Of a stretch of DNA of 15,409 nucleotides, positions 7,417-14,070 are shown piece after piece. Made by a program: the position numbers and the translations under genes. Numbering within the stretch: position 1 is the stretch's first letter; every line of letters starts with the position of its first letter. Source of the DNA: Natronoplasma sp964602715 (lineage in GTDB: Archaea; Thermoplasmatota; Thermoplasmata; Halarchaeoplasmatales; Halarchaeoplasmataceae); assembly GCA_964602715.1 (NCBI GenBank), contig CAZRSB010000047.1, positions 1 to 15,409 of the forward strand. The letters are read 5' to 3'. The notes below the pieces were generated by a model. It worked only from the letters and a program-made list of their open reading frames with translations, ran no database searches and had not been told where the DNA came from.

Positions 7417-9702
7417 TTAATCTATTTCTTTTTCTTCATCCTTTTCTTTAGAAGAGCAATCTGGATTAGGACAGAAATTCCAATCTTCTTTTTTCTTTTT
7501 TCTCATTTTCTGAATCGGTGCTCCACATTTTTCACATTTTTCACCTGCAAACTCTATACTACCTCTTTGAGGGACTGGGTAAGTGTTTTTACAATCAGGA
7601 TAGTTTGAGCACCCCAAAAATCTTTTACCACGATAAGAACGCTGTTCCCTCATATCTCCTTCGCATTCTGGACATTTACCTCTGAACCTTTTTTCTTTGG
7701 TATAATCACACCGAACATTTATACAGAGTTTTTCTGTGTCACCTCCATGGTAAACTTTGATCAAGGGTGAATCGCATTCTGGACATTCTCCTTTAGCTGG
7801 TTTTATCGTTCCAGATCTGGGTATATTATAAGTCTGCTCACAATCAGGATAATTGGAACAACCAACGAATCTTCCATTCTTTGATTTCCTAAGAACTAAT
7901 GTACCATCGTCACAACTTGGACAAGTACCGACTGCATTCTGATCTCTTAGTGATTTTTTCAACTCGTCTCTTATCTCTTCTCTATCTTTCTTTAAAGATC
8001 GTATGACTTTCTGTAGCATCTCTCTAGATTCTTCTATGACGTCTTCCTTTTCGATGTCCGCCTCTGCGATCTTCTTCATGTCTTCTTCAAGAGTACTTGT
8101 CATGTCTGGTTTTGTAACCATCTCCGCGTGTTTCTCTAAAGTTTTAACGACACTTTTACCTGTGATAGTGGATTTTGGAACTTTACCACGTATAAATTCC
8201 CGATTGTAGAGTTTCTGGATAATCCCATGTCTCGTACTTTTAGTCCCGAGTCCTTTATCTTCCATGATCTTTACCAACTTACCTTGAGAATATCGATTTG
8301 GAGGTTGTGTTTCCTTTTCCTCCATTTCAACATCAGTTACATCCACTTCTTCATTTTTTTCCAATGCAGGTATCTTTGTTTCCTTGACCTTGTAGTAAGG
8401 ATAATATTTTCTCCATCCCTTTTTTACCAATTCACTTCCACTCGACTTGAATTCCTCACCTCGGATATCAAATTTAGCTTTTCTAAGTCTTTTGATACCA
8501 TAGGGTGCTAATGTGGCCAAAAATCTTCTCAGTATCAATTCATAAATCTTCCATCTATTACCTGATAGATCGTTCTTTGTAGCTGGTTTTATAGGATATA
8601 TCGGAGGATGATCAGTGCTTTTTTTATCTCCTTTCGTGGGCCATATCTTGTCTTGAGACAATACCTCGTCCACCTCCTCAGAAAGTTCGGATTCCCTAAG
8701 TTTTTCTAGATGGTTTTCAAAATTCAAACTGTCAGGATATACTGTATTTTCAGTTCGAGGATATGAAATCCATCCAGCAGTATATAGGTCCTCAGCGACG
8801 CTCATCGCTTGCGATGGACTCATATTTAACCTGTTAGCATCAGATAAAAATTTTGTAGTATTGAATGGTGAAGGCGGCCAGTCCTTTTTCGTCCTTTCAT
8901 TGAATGAAATAGTAGAGGCTTTTTCAGCGTTTTCTACTTTCTTATATATCTCATCCGCCTTTTCTTTCTCCCATATTCTGTTTTCTTCATAGCTAGCACT
9001 AAATTCAAATTCCTTTTCCAGGATGGCATCAATCACCCAATAAGGTTCGGGATCGAACTCTTCGATTTCTAAATCTCTATCAACGACTATCGCAAGAGTT
9101 GGACTCTGAACTCTGCCAACTGAGAGATAGTCTTTTCCATATTGTCCTGAAGCTTTAGAAAGAAATCGTGTTAATACAGCACCCCATGCTAGATCGATGA
9201 CCTGTCTTGTATCGGCTGATTCAGCTAGGTTCACATCGATATCTTGGAGGTCTGAAAAGGCTTTATCGAGTTCATCCTTTGATAAAGAGCTGAACCGTGC
9301 CCTTTTTGTAGGTATTCCTCCCAATTCTTTTTTTATCAGCCTGACAGCTTCTAATCCAATCAATTCTCCTTCACGATCGTAGTCAGTAGCTACAACTATT
9401 TGGTCTGCTTTCTTCCCAGTTTTTCTTAACAGATTAACGATCCTTTTTGCGGTTATCTGTTTTTCTGGCTCAACCCATACTAGGTCTTCTTCGTCGACCC
9501 TACTCCAACTATTATACTTATCAGGGTAATCATATTGAACGATATGCCCTCTAAGAGGGACTGAAATGTATTTTTCCCCTTCTCTTTCGAACTCATAATA
9601 TGGATACTTATAGTAGGATTTTTGAGTCTGATCCCCTTCAGAAAGAAGATAAGATATTCGGGAAGCTGCACTCTTTTTCTCACATATCACTAATGTAGTC
9701 AT
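7417..9702 (-). CDS. topA: DNA topoisomerase I (type IA) with four zinc ribbons
   Basis: A 761-residue type IA topoisomerase that relaxes negative supercoils by a single-strand break. The Toprim domain (about 1-140) includes TLVICEKKSAA and the acidic cluster DYDREGE at 107-113. The gate domains follow: SVGRVQSPTLAIVVDRD (194-210), the catalytic tyrosine Y314 in GWISYPRTEN, DHPPIYP at 364-370, and KGLGTKSTRHGIIQ. The C-terminus carries four four-cysteine ribbons: C594/597/615/621, C640/643/660/665, C677/680/698/704 and C723/726/744/749. The first and third are very alike (GCSNYPDC), suggesting duplication. A minus-strand TATA region (9721-9737) lies about 28 bases before the ATG at 9702, so the mRNA is probably leaderless and separate from the zinc-ribbon gene 44 bases upstream. 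Confidence 0.97.
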   Translation of the reverse strand: MTTLVICEKKSAASRISYLLSEGDQTQKSYYKYPYYEFEREGEKYISVPLRGHIVQYDYPDKYNSWSRVDEEDLVWVEPEKQITAKRIVNLLRKTGKKADQIVVATDYDREGELIGLEAVRLIKKELGGIPTKRARFSSLSKDELDKAFSDLQDIDVNLAESADTRQVIDLAWGAVLTRFLSKASGQYGKDYLSVGRVQSPTLAIVVDRDLEIEEFDPEPYWVIDAILEKEFEFSASYEENRIWEKEKADEIYKKVENAEKASTISFNERTKKDWPPSPFNTTKFLSDANRLNMSPSQAMSVAEDLYTAGWISYPRTENTVYPDSLNFENHLEKLRESELSEEVDEVLSQDKIWPTKGDKKSTDHPPIYPIKPATKNDLSGNRWKIYELILRRFLATLAPYGIKRLRKAKFDIRGEEFKSSGSELVKKGWRKYYPYYKVKETKIPALEKNEEVDVTDVEMEEKETQPPNRYSQGKLVKIMEDKGLGTKSTRHGIIQKLYNREFIRGKVPKSTITGKSVVKTLEKHAEMVTKPDMTSTLEEDMKKIAEADIEKEDVIEESREMLQKVIRSLKKDREEIRDELKKSLRDQNAVGTCPSCDDGTLVLRKSKNGRFVGCSNYPDCEQTYNIPRSGTIKPAKGECPECDSPLIKVYHGGDTEKLCINVRCDYTKEKRFRGKCPECEGDMREQRSYRGKRFLGCSNYPDCKNTYPVPQRGSIEFAGEKCEKCGAPIQKMRKKKKEDWNFCPNPDCSSKEKDEEKEID

Positions 9703-9722
9703 CGAACTTGAACTACTTGGGA

Positions 9723-9737
9723 TTGATATTTAATTTC
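9723..9737 (-). promoter_or_regulatory. TATA box for topA
   Basis: The minus strand reads GAAATTAAATATCAA, centred about 28 bases before the topA ATG at 9702, with CCGAA just upstream as a possible BRE. Confidence 0.45.
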
Positions 9738-9746
9738 TTCGGATTT

Positions 9747-9872
9747 TTAGCCCTGCTCAATAAAGCTTCTATCTTTAGAAAAACAATCACTAAAACCGCA
9801 GTCTAAACACAAAGCGCAGCCCTCGGTTGGTTGAAAATTCTTTGATCCACAATCAGGACAAGATTCGTTCAT
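9747..9872 (-). CDS. Free-standing NrdJ-type zinc-ribbon protein (41 aa)
   Basis: A 41-residue protein with six cysteines: CPDC near the N-terminus, then EGCALCLDCGFSDC and a short polar tail. The pattern CPxCG ... EGCxxCxxCG(F/Y)SxC is that of the zinc ribbon at the C-terminal end of B12-dependent (class II) ribonucleotide reductases, where the cysteines help re-reduce the active site. Here it stands alone with its own start and stop. A TATA box TTTATATTA (9893-9901, minus strand) lies 25 bases before the ATG, so it has a leaderless promoter, with the shared upstream element behind it. It could be a split-off reductase module that acts in trans, or a nucleic-acid-binding ribbon. The ORF and the family pattern are clear; function is inferred. 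Confidence 0.72.
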   Translation of the reverse strand: MNESCPDCGSKNFQPTEGCALCLDCGFSDCFSKDRSFIEQG

Positions 9873-9892
9873 ATCTCATCATCATCGAAACA

Positions 9893-9901
9893 TAATATAA
9901 A
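9893..9901 (-). promoter_or_regulatory. TATA box for the zinc-ribbon gene
   Basis: TTTATATTA on the minus strand, centred 25 bases before the ATG at 9872. This supports the short gene being real and expressed from its own leaderless promoter. Confidence 0.55.
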
Positions 9902-9910
9902 ATCTAGATG

Positions 9911-9933
9911 GGGAGGGGTAGTTGAAAGTGAAC
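9911..9933 (-). promoter_or_regulatory. Shared upstream element, copy 2 (zinc-ribbon gene promoter)
   Basis: Read on the minus strand: GTTCACTTTCA, a core ACTA, then CCCCTCCC. It ends 38 bases before the zinc-ribbon start codon, directly upstream of its TATA box. It matches copy 1 (xseA) at 18 of 23 positions without gaps and copy 3 (tnpB) nearly as well. Confidence 0.5.
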
Positions 9934-9942
9934 TTGGTGAAT

Positions 9943-11157
9943 TTAAAACGATATGTTTTCTACTAAGATTCTTTCTTTAGAGTCGTTTCTACTAAAATCT
10001 ATCTGTCCTAAACTATGATCTTCAATGCAGTATCCTTCCTGAAATTCTTGAAGAGTCAATCGTTGATTTTCGTAAGGAGGGTATAAAGAAGCCTCCAAAG
10101 CCGCCCGGGCACCGTGTGGCATTCCATCAGACCCGAAGATGATATCTTCGCCGGGTACAAATCCTACCTCATCTATCAGCATCCTAAAGGGATTGTTCAT
10201 CTCAAGATATTTTTTTGATAAGCGATCGCTGTAATGCTGAGAATCAAGGCTAAAGTTTGGCTGCATAGAAAGTGTTATCCCTAAAGTCTTAGCTTTTTCT
10301 GCCATCTTTTTATCAATAAATTGTGCATGTTCGATCCTGATCTCAGGTTGAGAAAAGCCTTCTTTCTCTAATTCTTCTAATGATGTGATCACCTGCTCTA
10401 TAGCTCTGTCACCTATTGCATGGATCGATATTCTCTCCTTTTGAATCTCCCTTATCAGGTCTTCCAATTTTGACTTATCATATAGTAGGAAGCCATCTTC
10501 ATTGTCCGTATAATTTGTACCGATTGCAGCAGTTTGGGGGCCTAACGCTCCGTCTGTAAAGACTTTGATACCTTTTATCTTATCTTTATTCTTTTTACTC
10601 ATGTTTTTGAACGTATCAATGTTGACCCAAAAATCAGTTCTTTCTAATAATTTTAACTTTTCAAATATTTCGAGAAAACTCTCATGATGAAGATGCATAT
10701 CTTCAACTTTCCATATCCCTTTTTCCGAGAGATATTCGTAAAATGATTCTAACCTTTTTTCATCTAGACCCTTTATCTTGAGCAGAAGTTTTGTTATGGC
10801 TGGTAGGTTTTTTTCCATCCATTCAGGATCACTAGATCTTTTCAGTAAGGCAGAATCCCCATGATCATCTTCTATGATCTGGATTGCTTTTTCATTGTAT
10901 AGAAAACCGTGAAGCGAGATATTGCAGATGATTAAAGGAGGATATCTTTCCAATTCGTTCTTAGAAAAAGAATAATAAGAATCATTCCAACCTAAGATGA
11001 CATTCAACTCATCTTTTTTAGTTTCGTAATCTATTTTTCTTTTAGCTTCTTCTTTGTTTTTGATGTCCGATAAATCCATGGAGTCCAAAAAAGAGGCGTA
11101 TTGGGATGGATGATTATGATGATCGTAAAGAAGGGGTATGCTCTCTTTTTTTGGCAC
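9943..11157 (-). CDS. YtcJ-like amidohydrolase (Amidohydro_3 family)
   Basis: A 404-residue metal-dependent hydrolase. Numbered from the GTG at 11157, the full metal site is visible: H14 and H16 in DHHNHP, K198 in GIKVFTDGALG, H246 in SIHAIGDRA, H277 in RIEHAQFI and D344 in FGSDGMPHG. This is the Amidohydro_3/YtcJ pattern; substrates of this family vary (amides, N-acyl and cyclic compounds) and cannot be named here. Family members usually have 50 or more residues of beta-sandwich before the HxH motif; here the barrel begins almost at once. An in-frame TTG at 11184 would add only nine residues. GTG is preferred since TATA-like sequence (11174-11199) lies just upstream. It ends 70 bases before the zinc-ribbon gene on the same strand. 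Confidence 0.85.
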   Translation of the reverse strand: MPKKESIPLLYDHHNHPSQYASFLDSMDLSDIKNKEEAKRKIDYETKKDELNVILGWNDSYYSFSKNELERYPPLIICNISLHGFLYNEKAIQIIEDDHGDSALLKRSSDPEWMEKNLPAITKLLLKIKGLDEKRLESFYEYLSEKGIWKVEDMHLHHESFLEIFEKLKLLERTDFWVNIDTFKNMSKKNKDKIKGIKVFTDGALGPQTAAIGTNYTDNEDGFLLYDKSKLEDLIREIQKERISIHAIGDRAIEQVITSLEELEKEGFSQPEIRIEHAQFIDKKMAEKAKTLGITLSMQPNFSLDSQHYSDRLSKKYLEMNNPFRMLIDEVGFVPGEDIIFGSDGMPHGARAALEASLYPPYENQRLTLQEFQEGYCIEDHSLGQIDFSRNDSKERILVENISF

Positions 11158-11228
11158 GTTATCACTCTTTTTAGAATATATCAAGTTATATCAAATTTGC
11201 CTAAATAGACTATTGAGTTCATACTAGT

Positions 11229-11244
11229 AGGAAGGGATATTGAG
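11229..11244 (-). promoter_or_regulatory. Degenerate copy of the C-rich half of the shared upstream element
   Basis: On the plus strand AGGAAGGGATATTGA matches the first 15 bases of copy 1 at 13 positions, but the GAAAGTGAA half is absent. It lies 44 bases before the possible TTG start of the amidohydrolase and 71 before the preferred GTG. It may be a decayed copy or chance. Confidence 0.2.
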
Positions 11245-11249
11245 TCCTC

Positions 11250-11273
11250 ATCGGTGGAAGATATCGGTGGAAG
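11250..11273 (+). repeat. Short direct repeat at the broken end of the pseudogene
   Basis: ATCGGTGGAAG occurs twice, at 11250-11260 and 11263-11273, with two bases between. It sits where the pseudogene's homology begins (the GGVMEAA region of relatives), so it may mark a deletion or slippage junction. Confidence 0.45.
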
Positions 11274-11597
11274 CAGCGTGTATTGGTGTAAATGAGAAAA
11301 ATGGGACCACTAAAGATATTTTACCTTCTGCAGATAAAAATGAGGCTAACAAATACATAGATCATCCAATAGTTACCGATTTAGGTATGTTAAAGAATAG
11401 CCTAGTGGTGCTCAATGGGGATTTCGGGTGGCGATCGATGGAATTTATGGAACAACATTATCTGAAATATGTTTTGCACATAAATACGGAAAGCCAGTAT
11501 TAGGCTTAAGGACTTGGGATTTAGATGCAGTTGAGAGTTTTAGTGACTTAGATCCTCTCTTTCAGAGGATCGATCAGTTATGCATCAAAATCGTAAC

Positions 11598-11607
11598 GTT
11601 TATAAAC
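11598..11607 (+). promoter_or_regulatory. TATA box of the nucleotide-sugar operon
   Basis: GTTTATAAAC, centred 27 bases before the ATG at 11630, predicts a leaderless transcript. It overlaps the last codons of the pseudogene remnant. Confidence 0.6.
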
Positions 11608-11629
11608 TGACTAGCGCTAATTCCCGCCA

Positions 11630-12613
11630 ATGAAAGCTGTGATTCTTGCAGGAGGATTTGGAACGAGGATGCGCCCTTTAACTTATACTACACCTAAACC
11701 TTTATTACCTCTCCTGAACAAACCTCTTATTCAACATATTATCGATACATTACCTGAGAGGGTAGATGAGATCATCATCGCGGCAAATTATAAGATCGAA
11801 AAATTAAAGGATTATTTTGACAAAATTGATGATGGTAGAAAGTATCGTGTGATCGATGAACCTGAGCCAAGAGGTACCGCAGGAGCAGTAAAAAATGTTG
11901 AAGAATTTTTAGATGGATCATTTTTTGTGATAAATTCAGACATAATCTCGAGTATTGATTTTAATGATTTTTTACAATTTTATGAAAAAAGAGAAGGTGT
12001 GGGAGCGATATCATCTTGGTCTGTAGATGATCCAACTGAATTTGGAGTTTTAGATATTGATGAAGATTCTAGGATCAAGGAATTTCAGGAAAAGCCTGAT
12101 AAAGGTGAGGCTTTATCCAATAATATAAATGCTGGTCATTATATACTAGAACCGGAAGTTTTGGATATGATACCCGAAGGTCGTAAAGTTTCGATCGAGC
12201 ATGAGATATTTCCAAAACTTGTACATGATGGTTTATTTGCTTATGAATTTGATGGATTTTGGATAGACTGTGGAAGACCATCTAGTCTTTTGAAGGCTAG
12301 CAAAATCCTTCTTGATAGAAAAGATCAGAATATTATACGAGGAAAAAACAGTGTAGTAAAAGCAAAAACACAAGGCCACATAACCATAGGTCAAGGATGT
12401 AATATACAAGATTGTACAATAGAAAATTCAATAATATTTGACAGAGTCAAAATAAAAAAAGGATGTTATATAAAAGATAGTATATTGGGTTTTGATGTAA
12501 ATATAGAAGATGATGCTTTAGTAAAAGATTCAATAATAGGAGATAGAAATAAAATTGAAAAAAATTCAGTTTTAAAAGATGAAAAATTGAAACCGGAGGA
12601 GGAAACAAGATGA
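11630..12613 (+). CDS. Sugar-1-phosphate nucleotidyltransferase (GlmU/ManC-like)
   Basis: A 327-residue enzyme joining a sugar 1-phosphate to an NTP. The N-terminal Rossmann domain starts AVILAGGFGTRMRPLT with the nucleotide loop, TPKPLLP with K23, then NSDI with metal-binding D104, EFQEKPD (151-157), NAGHYIL and FWIDCGRPSSLLKA (210-223). Residues 248-315 form a short left-handed beta-helix of about five imperfect hexapeptide turns (ITIGQGCNIQ, SIIFDRVKIKKGCYI, SILGFDVNIED). Archaeal bifunctional GlmU-like enzymes are about 400 residues with a longer helix, so acetyltransferase activity is doubtful. The product could be UDP-GlcNAc, GDP-mannose or dTDP-glucose. It starts at a leaderless ATG and overlaps the mutase gene by ATGA, so they form one operon. 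Confidence 0.9.
   Translation: MKAVILAGGFGTRMRPLTYTTPKPLLPLLNKPLIQHIIDTLPERVDEIIIAANYKIEKLKDYFDKIDDGRKYRVIDEPEPRGTAGAVKNVEEFLDGSFFVINSDIISSIDFNDFLQFYEKREGVGAISSWSVDDPTEFGVLDIDEDSRIKEFQEKPDKGEALSNNINAGHYILEPEVLDMIPEGRKVSIEHEIFPKLVHDGLFAYEFDGFWIDCGRPSSLLKASKILLDRKDQNIIRGKNSVVKAKTQGHITIGQGCNIQDCTIENSIIFDRVKIKKGCYIKDSILGFDVNIEDDALVKDSIIGDRNKIEKNSVLKDEKLKPEEETR
12595..12603 (+). promoter_or_regulatory. Ribosome binding site for the mutase gene
   Basis: GGAGGAGGA, six bases before the ATG at 12610, lies inside the end of the upstream gene. It is among the strongest Shine-Dalgarno sequences in the window and contrasts with the leaderless first genes of the operons. Confidence 0.7.
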
Positions 12614-13962
12614 CGGAATTATTTGGGACCAATGGTATTAGAGGGGAAATTAACGAAAGAATGACATCTCAACTCGCCCTTGATTTGGGTAAGGCGATGG
12701 GTACATGGATTGGAAAAGACTCTAAAGTAGCGATTGGCACAGATACCCGTGTGTCAAATGATATGTTGAAAAGTGCAGTTTCTTCTGGATTGATGACTAC
12801 AGGTTGTGATGTTATCGATTTGGGAGAACTTCCAACCCCTGCTATTCAGCATTATACCAGGAAGAAAGCAGATCTAGGTGTCGTTATCACCGCTTCTCAT
12901 AATCCACCAAAATTTAATGGAATCAAATGCATCTATTCAGATGGGACTGAATTGATAGAGCATATGGAGAAAGAGATCGAAAAGATCTACTTTTCTAAGG
13001 ACTTTGATTTAGTAGATTGGAAAGCGGTAGGAAAAATGAAAGAGGATGAAGCGATCACAAATTATAAAGAATCTATAAAAGAAAAGATAGATTATGAGGT
13101 TATACGGGAGGCGAAACCAAAGGTTATCTTAGATTGTGCCAATGGTGCAGGATGTTTTGTAACACCTTACCTGCTCAAAGATCTAGGTTGTGAAGTCGTC
13201 ACATTGAATGCTCAACCTGACGGCACTTTCCCTGGACACGAAAGTGAACCTACTGAAGAAAATTTAAAGGATCTTATTAAGATAACAAAGGAAAGTGACG
13301 CTGATTTAGGAATAGCTCATGATGGGGATGCTGACAGGACCATATGTATCGATGAAAATGGCGATTATATATATGGTGATCGTATATTGGCGCTGGTTGC
13401 TAAAGAATTAGTACAAAAAAATGATGGGGGCATCGTGGTAACACCAATAGCTTCTTCAACATGCGTGAGAGATGTGGTGGAAGCTAATGGTGGTGAATTA
13501 ATATACACAAAAGTTGGGTCTCCTATTGTTGCAAGGAAGATGAAGGAAAAAGAGGCCTTGTTTGGTGGCGAGGAGAATGGCGGCTTGATCTTTGCGGAGC
13601 ACCAATATTGTAGAGACGCTGCAATGACCGCAGCTAAAGTAGTTGAATTGATAGCTAAAAAAGGAAAGCTGTCAGAGATGATAGATGAACTACCAACTTA
13701 CCATCTAGTGAAGAAAAGCTTTAGATGTCAAGATGAATTGAAAGATCAAGTACTCGACAAGCTGAAAATTCTCTATAGGGATGAAAATTTTGATGATACA
13801 GATGGTTTGAAATTGTATTATGATCGTGGATGGGTATTGATAAGACCATCTGGAACTGAACCAAAATATCGAGTTTATTCGGAGTCGTCTGACAGAGAAA
13901 CCGCTGAAAAATTAGCAGAAAAGCACCTTGAGCAAGCTATAGAGGTTATGGATAGCATATAA
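12610..13962 (+). CDS. glmM: Phosphoglucosamine mutase / phosphomannomutase family protein
   Basis: A 450-residue alpha-D-phosphohexomutase of normal length. The N-terminus LFGTNGIRGEI is typical of archaeal GlmM-type enzymes. The phosphoserine loop is ITASHNPP with S96; the metal loop is DGDADR with D238, D240 and D242; the sugar loop is GEENGG (320-325); the phosphate-binding loop is RPSGTEPKYRVYSE with R412. It moves phosphate between positions 6 and 1 of glucosamine or a hexose, feeding the nucleotidyltransferase encoded just before it. The ATGA overlap and the Shine-Dalgarno site at 12595-12603 show tight coupling. Whether it prefers glucosamine or mannose cannot be decided, so the symbol is tentative. 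Confidence 0.92.
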   Translation: MTELFGTNGIRGEINERMTSQLALDLGKAMGTWIGKDSKVAIGTDTRVSNDMLKSAVSSGLMTTGCDVIDLGELPTPAIQHYTRKKADLGVVITASHNPPKFNGIKCIYSDGTELIEHMEKEIEKIYFSKDFDLVDWKAVGKMKEDEAITNYKESIKEKIDYEVIREAKPKVILDCANGAGCFVTPYLLKDLGCEVVTLNAQPDGTFPGHESEPTEENLKDLIKITKESDADLGIAHDGDADRTICIDENGDYIYGDRILALVAKELVQKNDGGIVVTPIASSTCVRDVVEANGGELIYTKVGSPIVARKMKEKEALFGGEENGGLIFAEHQYCRDAAMTAAKVVELIAKKGKLSEMIDELPTYHLVKKSFRCQDELKDQVLDKLKILYRDENFDDTDGLKLYYDRGWVLIRPSGTEPKYRVYSESSDRETAEKLAEKHLEQAIEVMDSI

Positions 13963-14070
13963 TTTTTTGTATGCCGCAAATCCTTTAAGACAAAAATCTT
14001 TAAATAATATGGTCGACCTATTTATTTTGTCGGACGTTACGTCGGACGTAATATAGGTAAGTGGTATAAG
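13963..14070 (+). promoter_or_regulatory. Promoter and leader of the 14071 membrane-protein gene
   Basis: CTTTAAATAATAT (13998-14010) is the best TATA box and predicts a start near 14030, leaving a leader of about 40 bases. That leader contains GTCGGACGT twice (14029-14037 and 14041-14049) and the palindrome at 14037-14051. AGGT at 14055-14058 is at best a weak Shine-Dalgarno. Confidence 0.5.
14037..14051. promoter_or_regulatory. Palindromic operator TTACG-N5-CGTAA, copy 2
   Basis: TTACGTCGGACGTAA is a perfect inverted repeat with seven-base arms around one central G. The outer five bases on each side and the total length match the palindrome at 5969-5983. It lies just after the predicted transcription start, a classic repressor position. 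Overlapping 9-base direct repeats (GTCGGACGT, 12 bases apart) suggest room for a second bound subunit pair. Confidence 0.55.

Larger units (their letters stand above)
11240..11610 (+). pseudogene. SLOG/TIGR00725-like Rossmann protein, truncated and frameshifted
   Basis: Two overlapping frames together recover the rear part of a TIGR00725-type SLOG (lysine-decarboxylase-like Rossmann) protein. Frame one encodes VEAACIGVNEKNGTTKDILP and then NKYIDHPIVTDLG, MLKNSLVVLNGD. After a shift near 11417-11428, frame two continues AIDGIYGTTLSEICFAHKYG and KPVLGLRTWDLDAVE, ending at a TGA at 11610. Intact relatives read through this point (LVVxxxDxVIAxxGGxGTLSE). The first 40-50 residues, including the N-terminal Rossmann strand, are missing, and no ATG or Shine-Dalgarno starts the remnant. 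An 11-base direct repeat (11250-11260 and 11263-11273) lies at the truncated end. It is probably a decayed gene; a sequencing error would explain the shift but not the missing start. Confidence 0.7.

Noticed and set aside
2188..9933. GAAAG-ending motifs resembling the 3' end of archaeal CRISPR repeats
   Set aside because: Only single copies, thousands of bases apart and next to promoters; there are no regularly spaced repeats or spacers.
11598..11607. GTTTATAAAC as an operator palindrome
   Set aside because: Its spacing to the ATG at 11630 is exactly that of a TATA box, which is the simpler reading.
12447..12632. Minus-strand frame across the nucleotidyltransferase/mutase junction
   Set aside because: Leu/Tyr-rich antisense of AT-rich beta-helix codons; no start signals.
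14011..14018. GGTCGACC palindrome
   Set aside because: Only eight bases, not repeated elsewhere at a promoter; no support as an operator.
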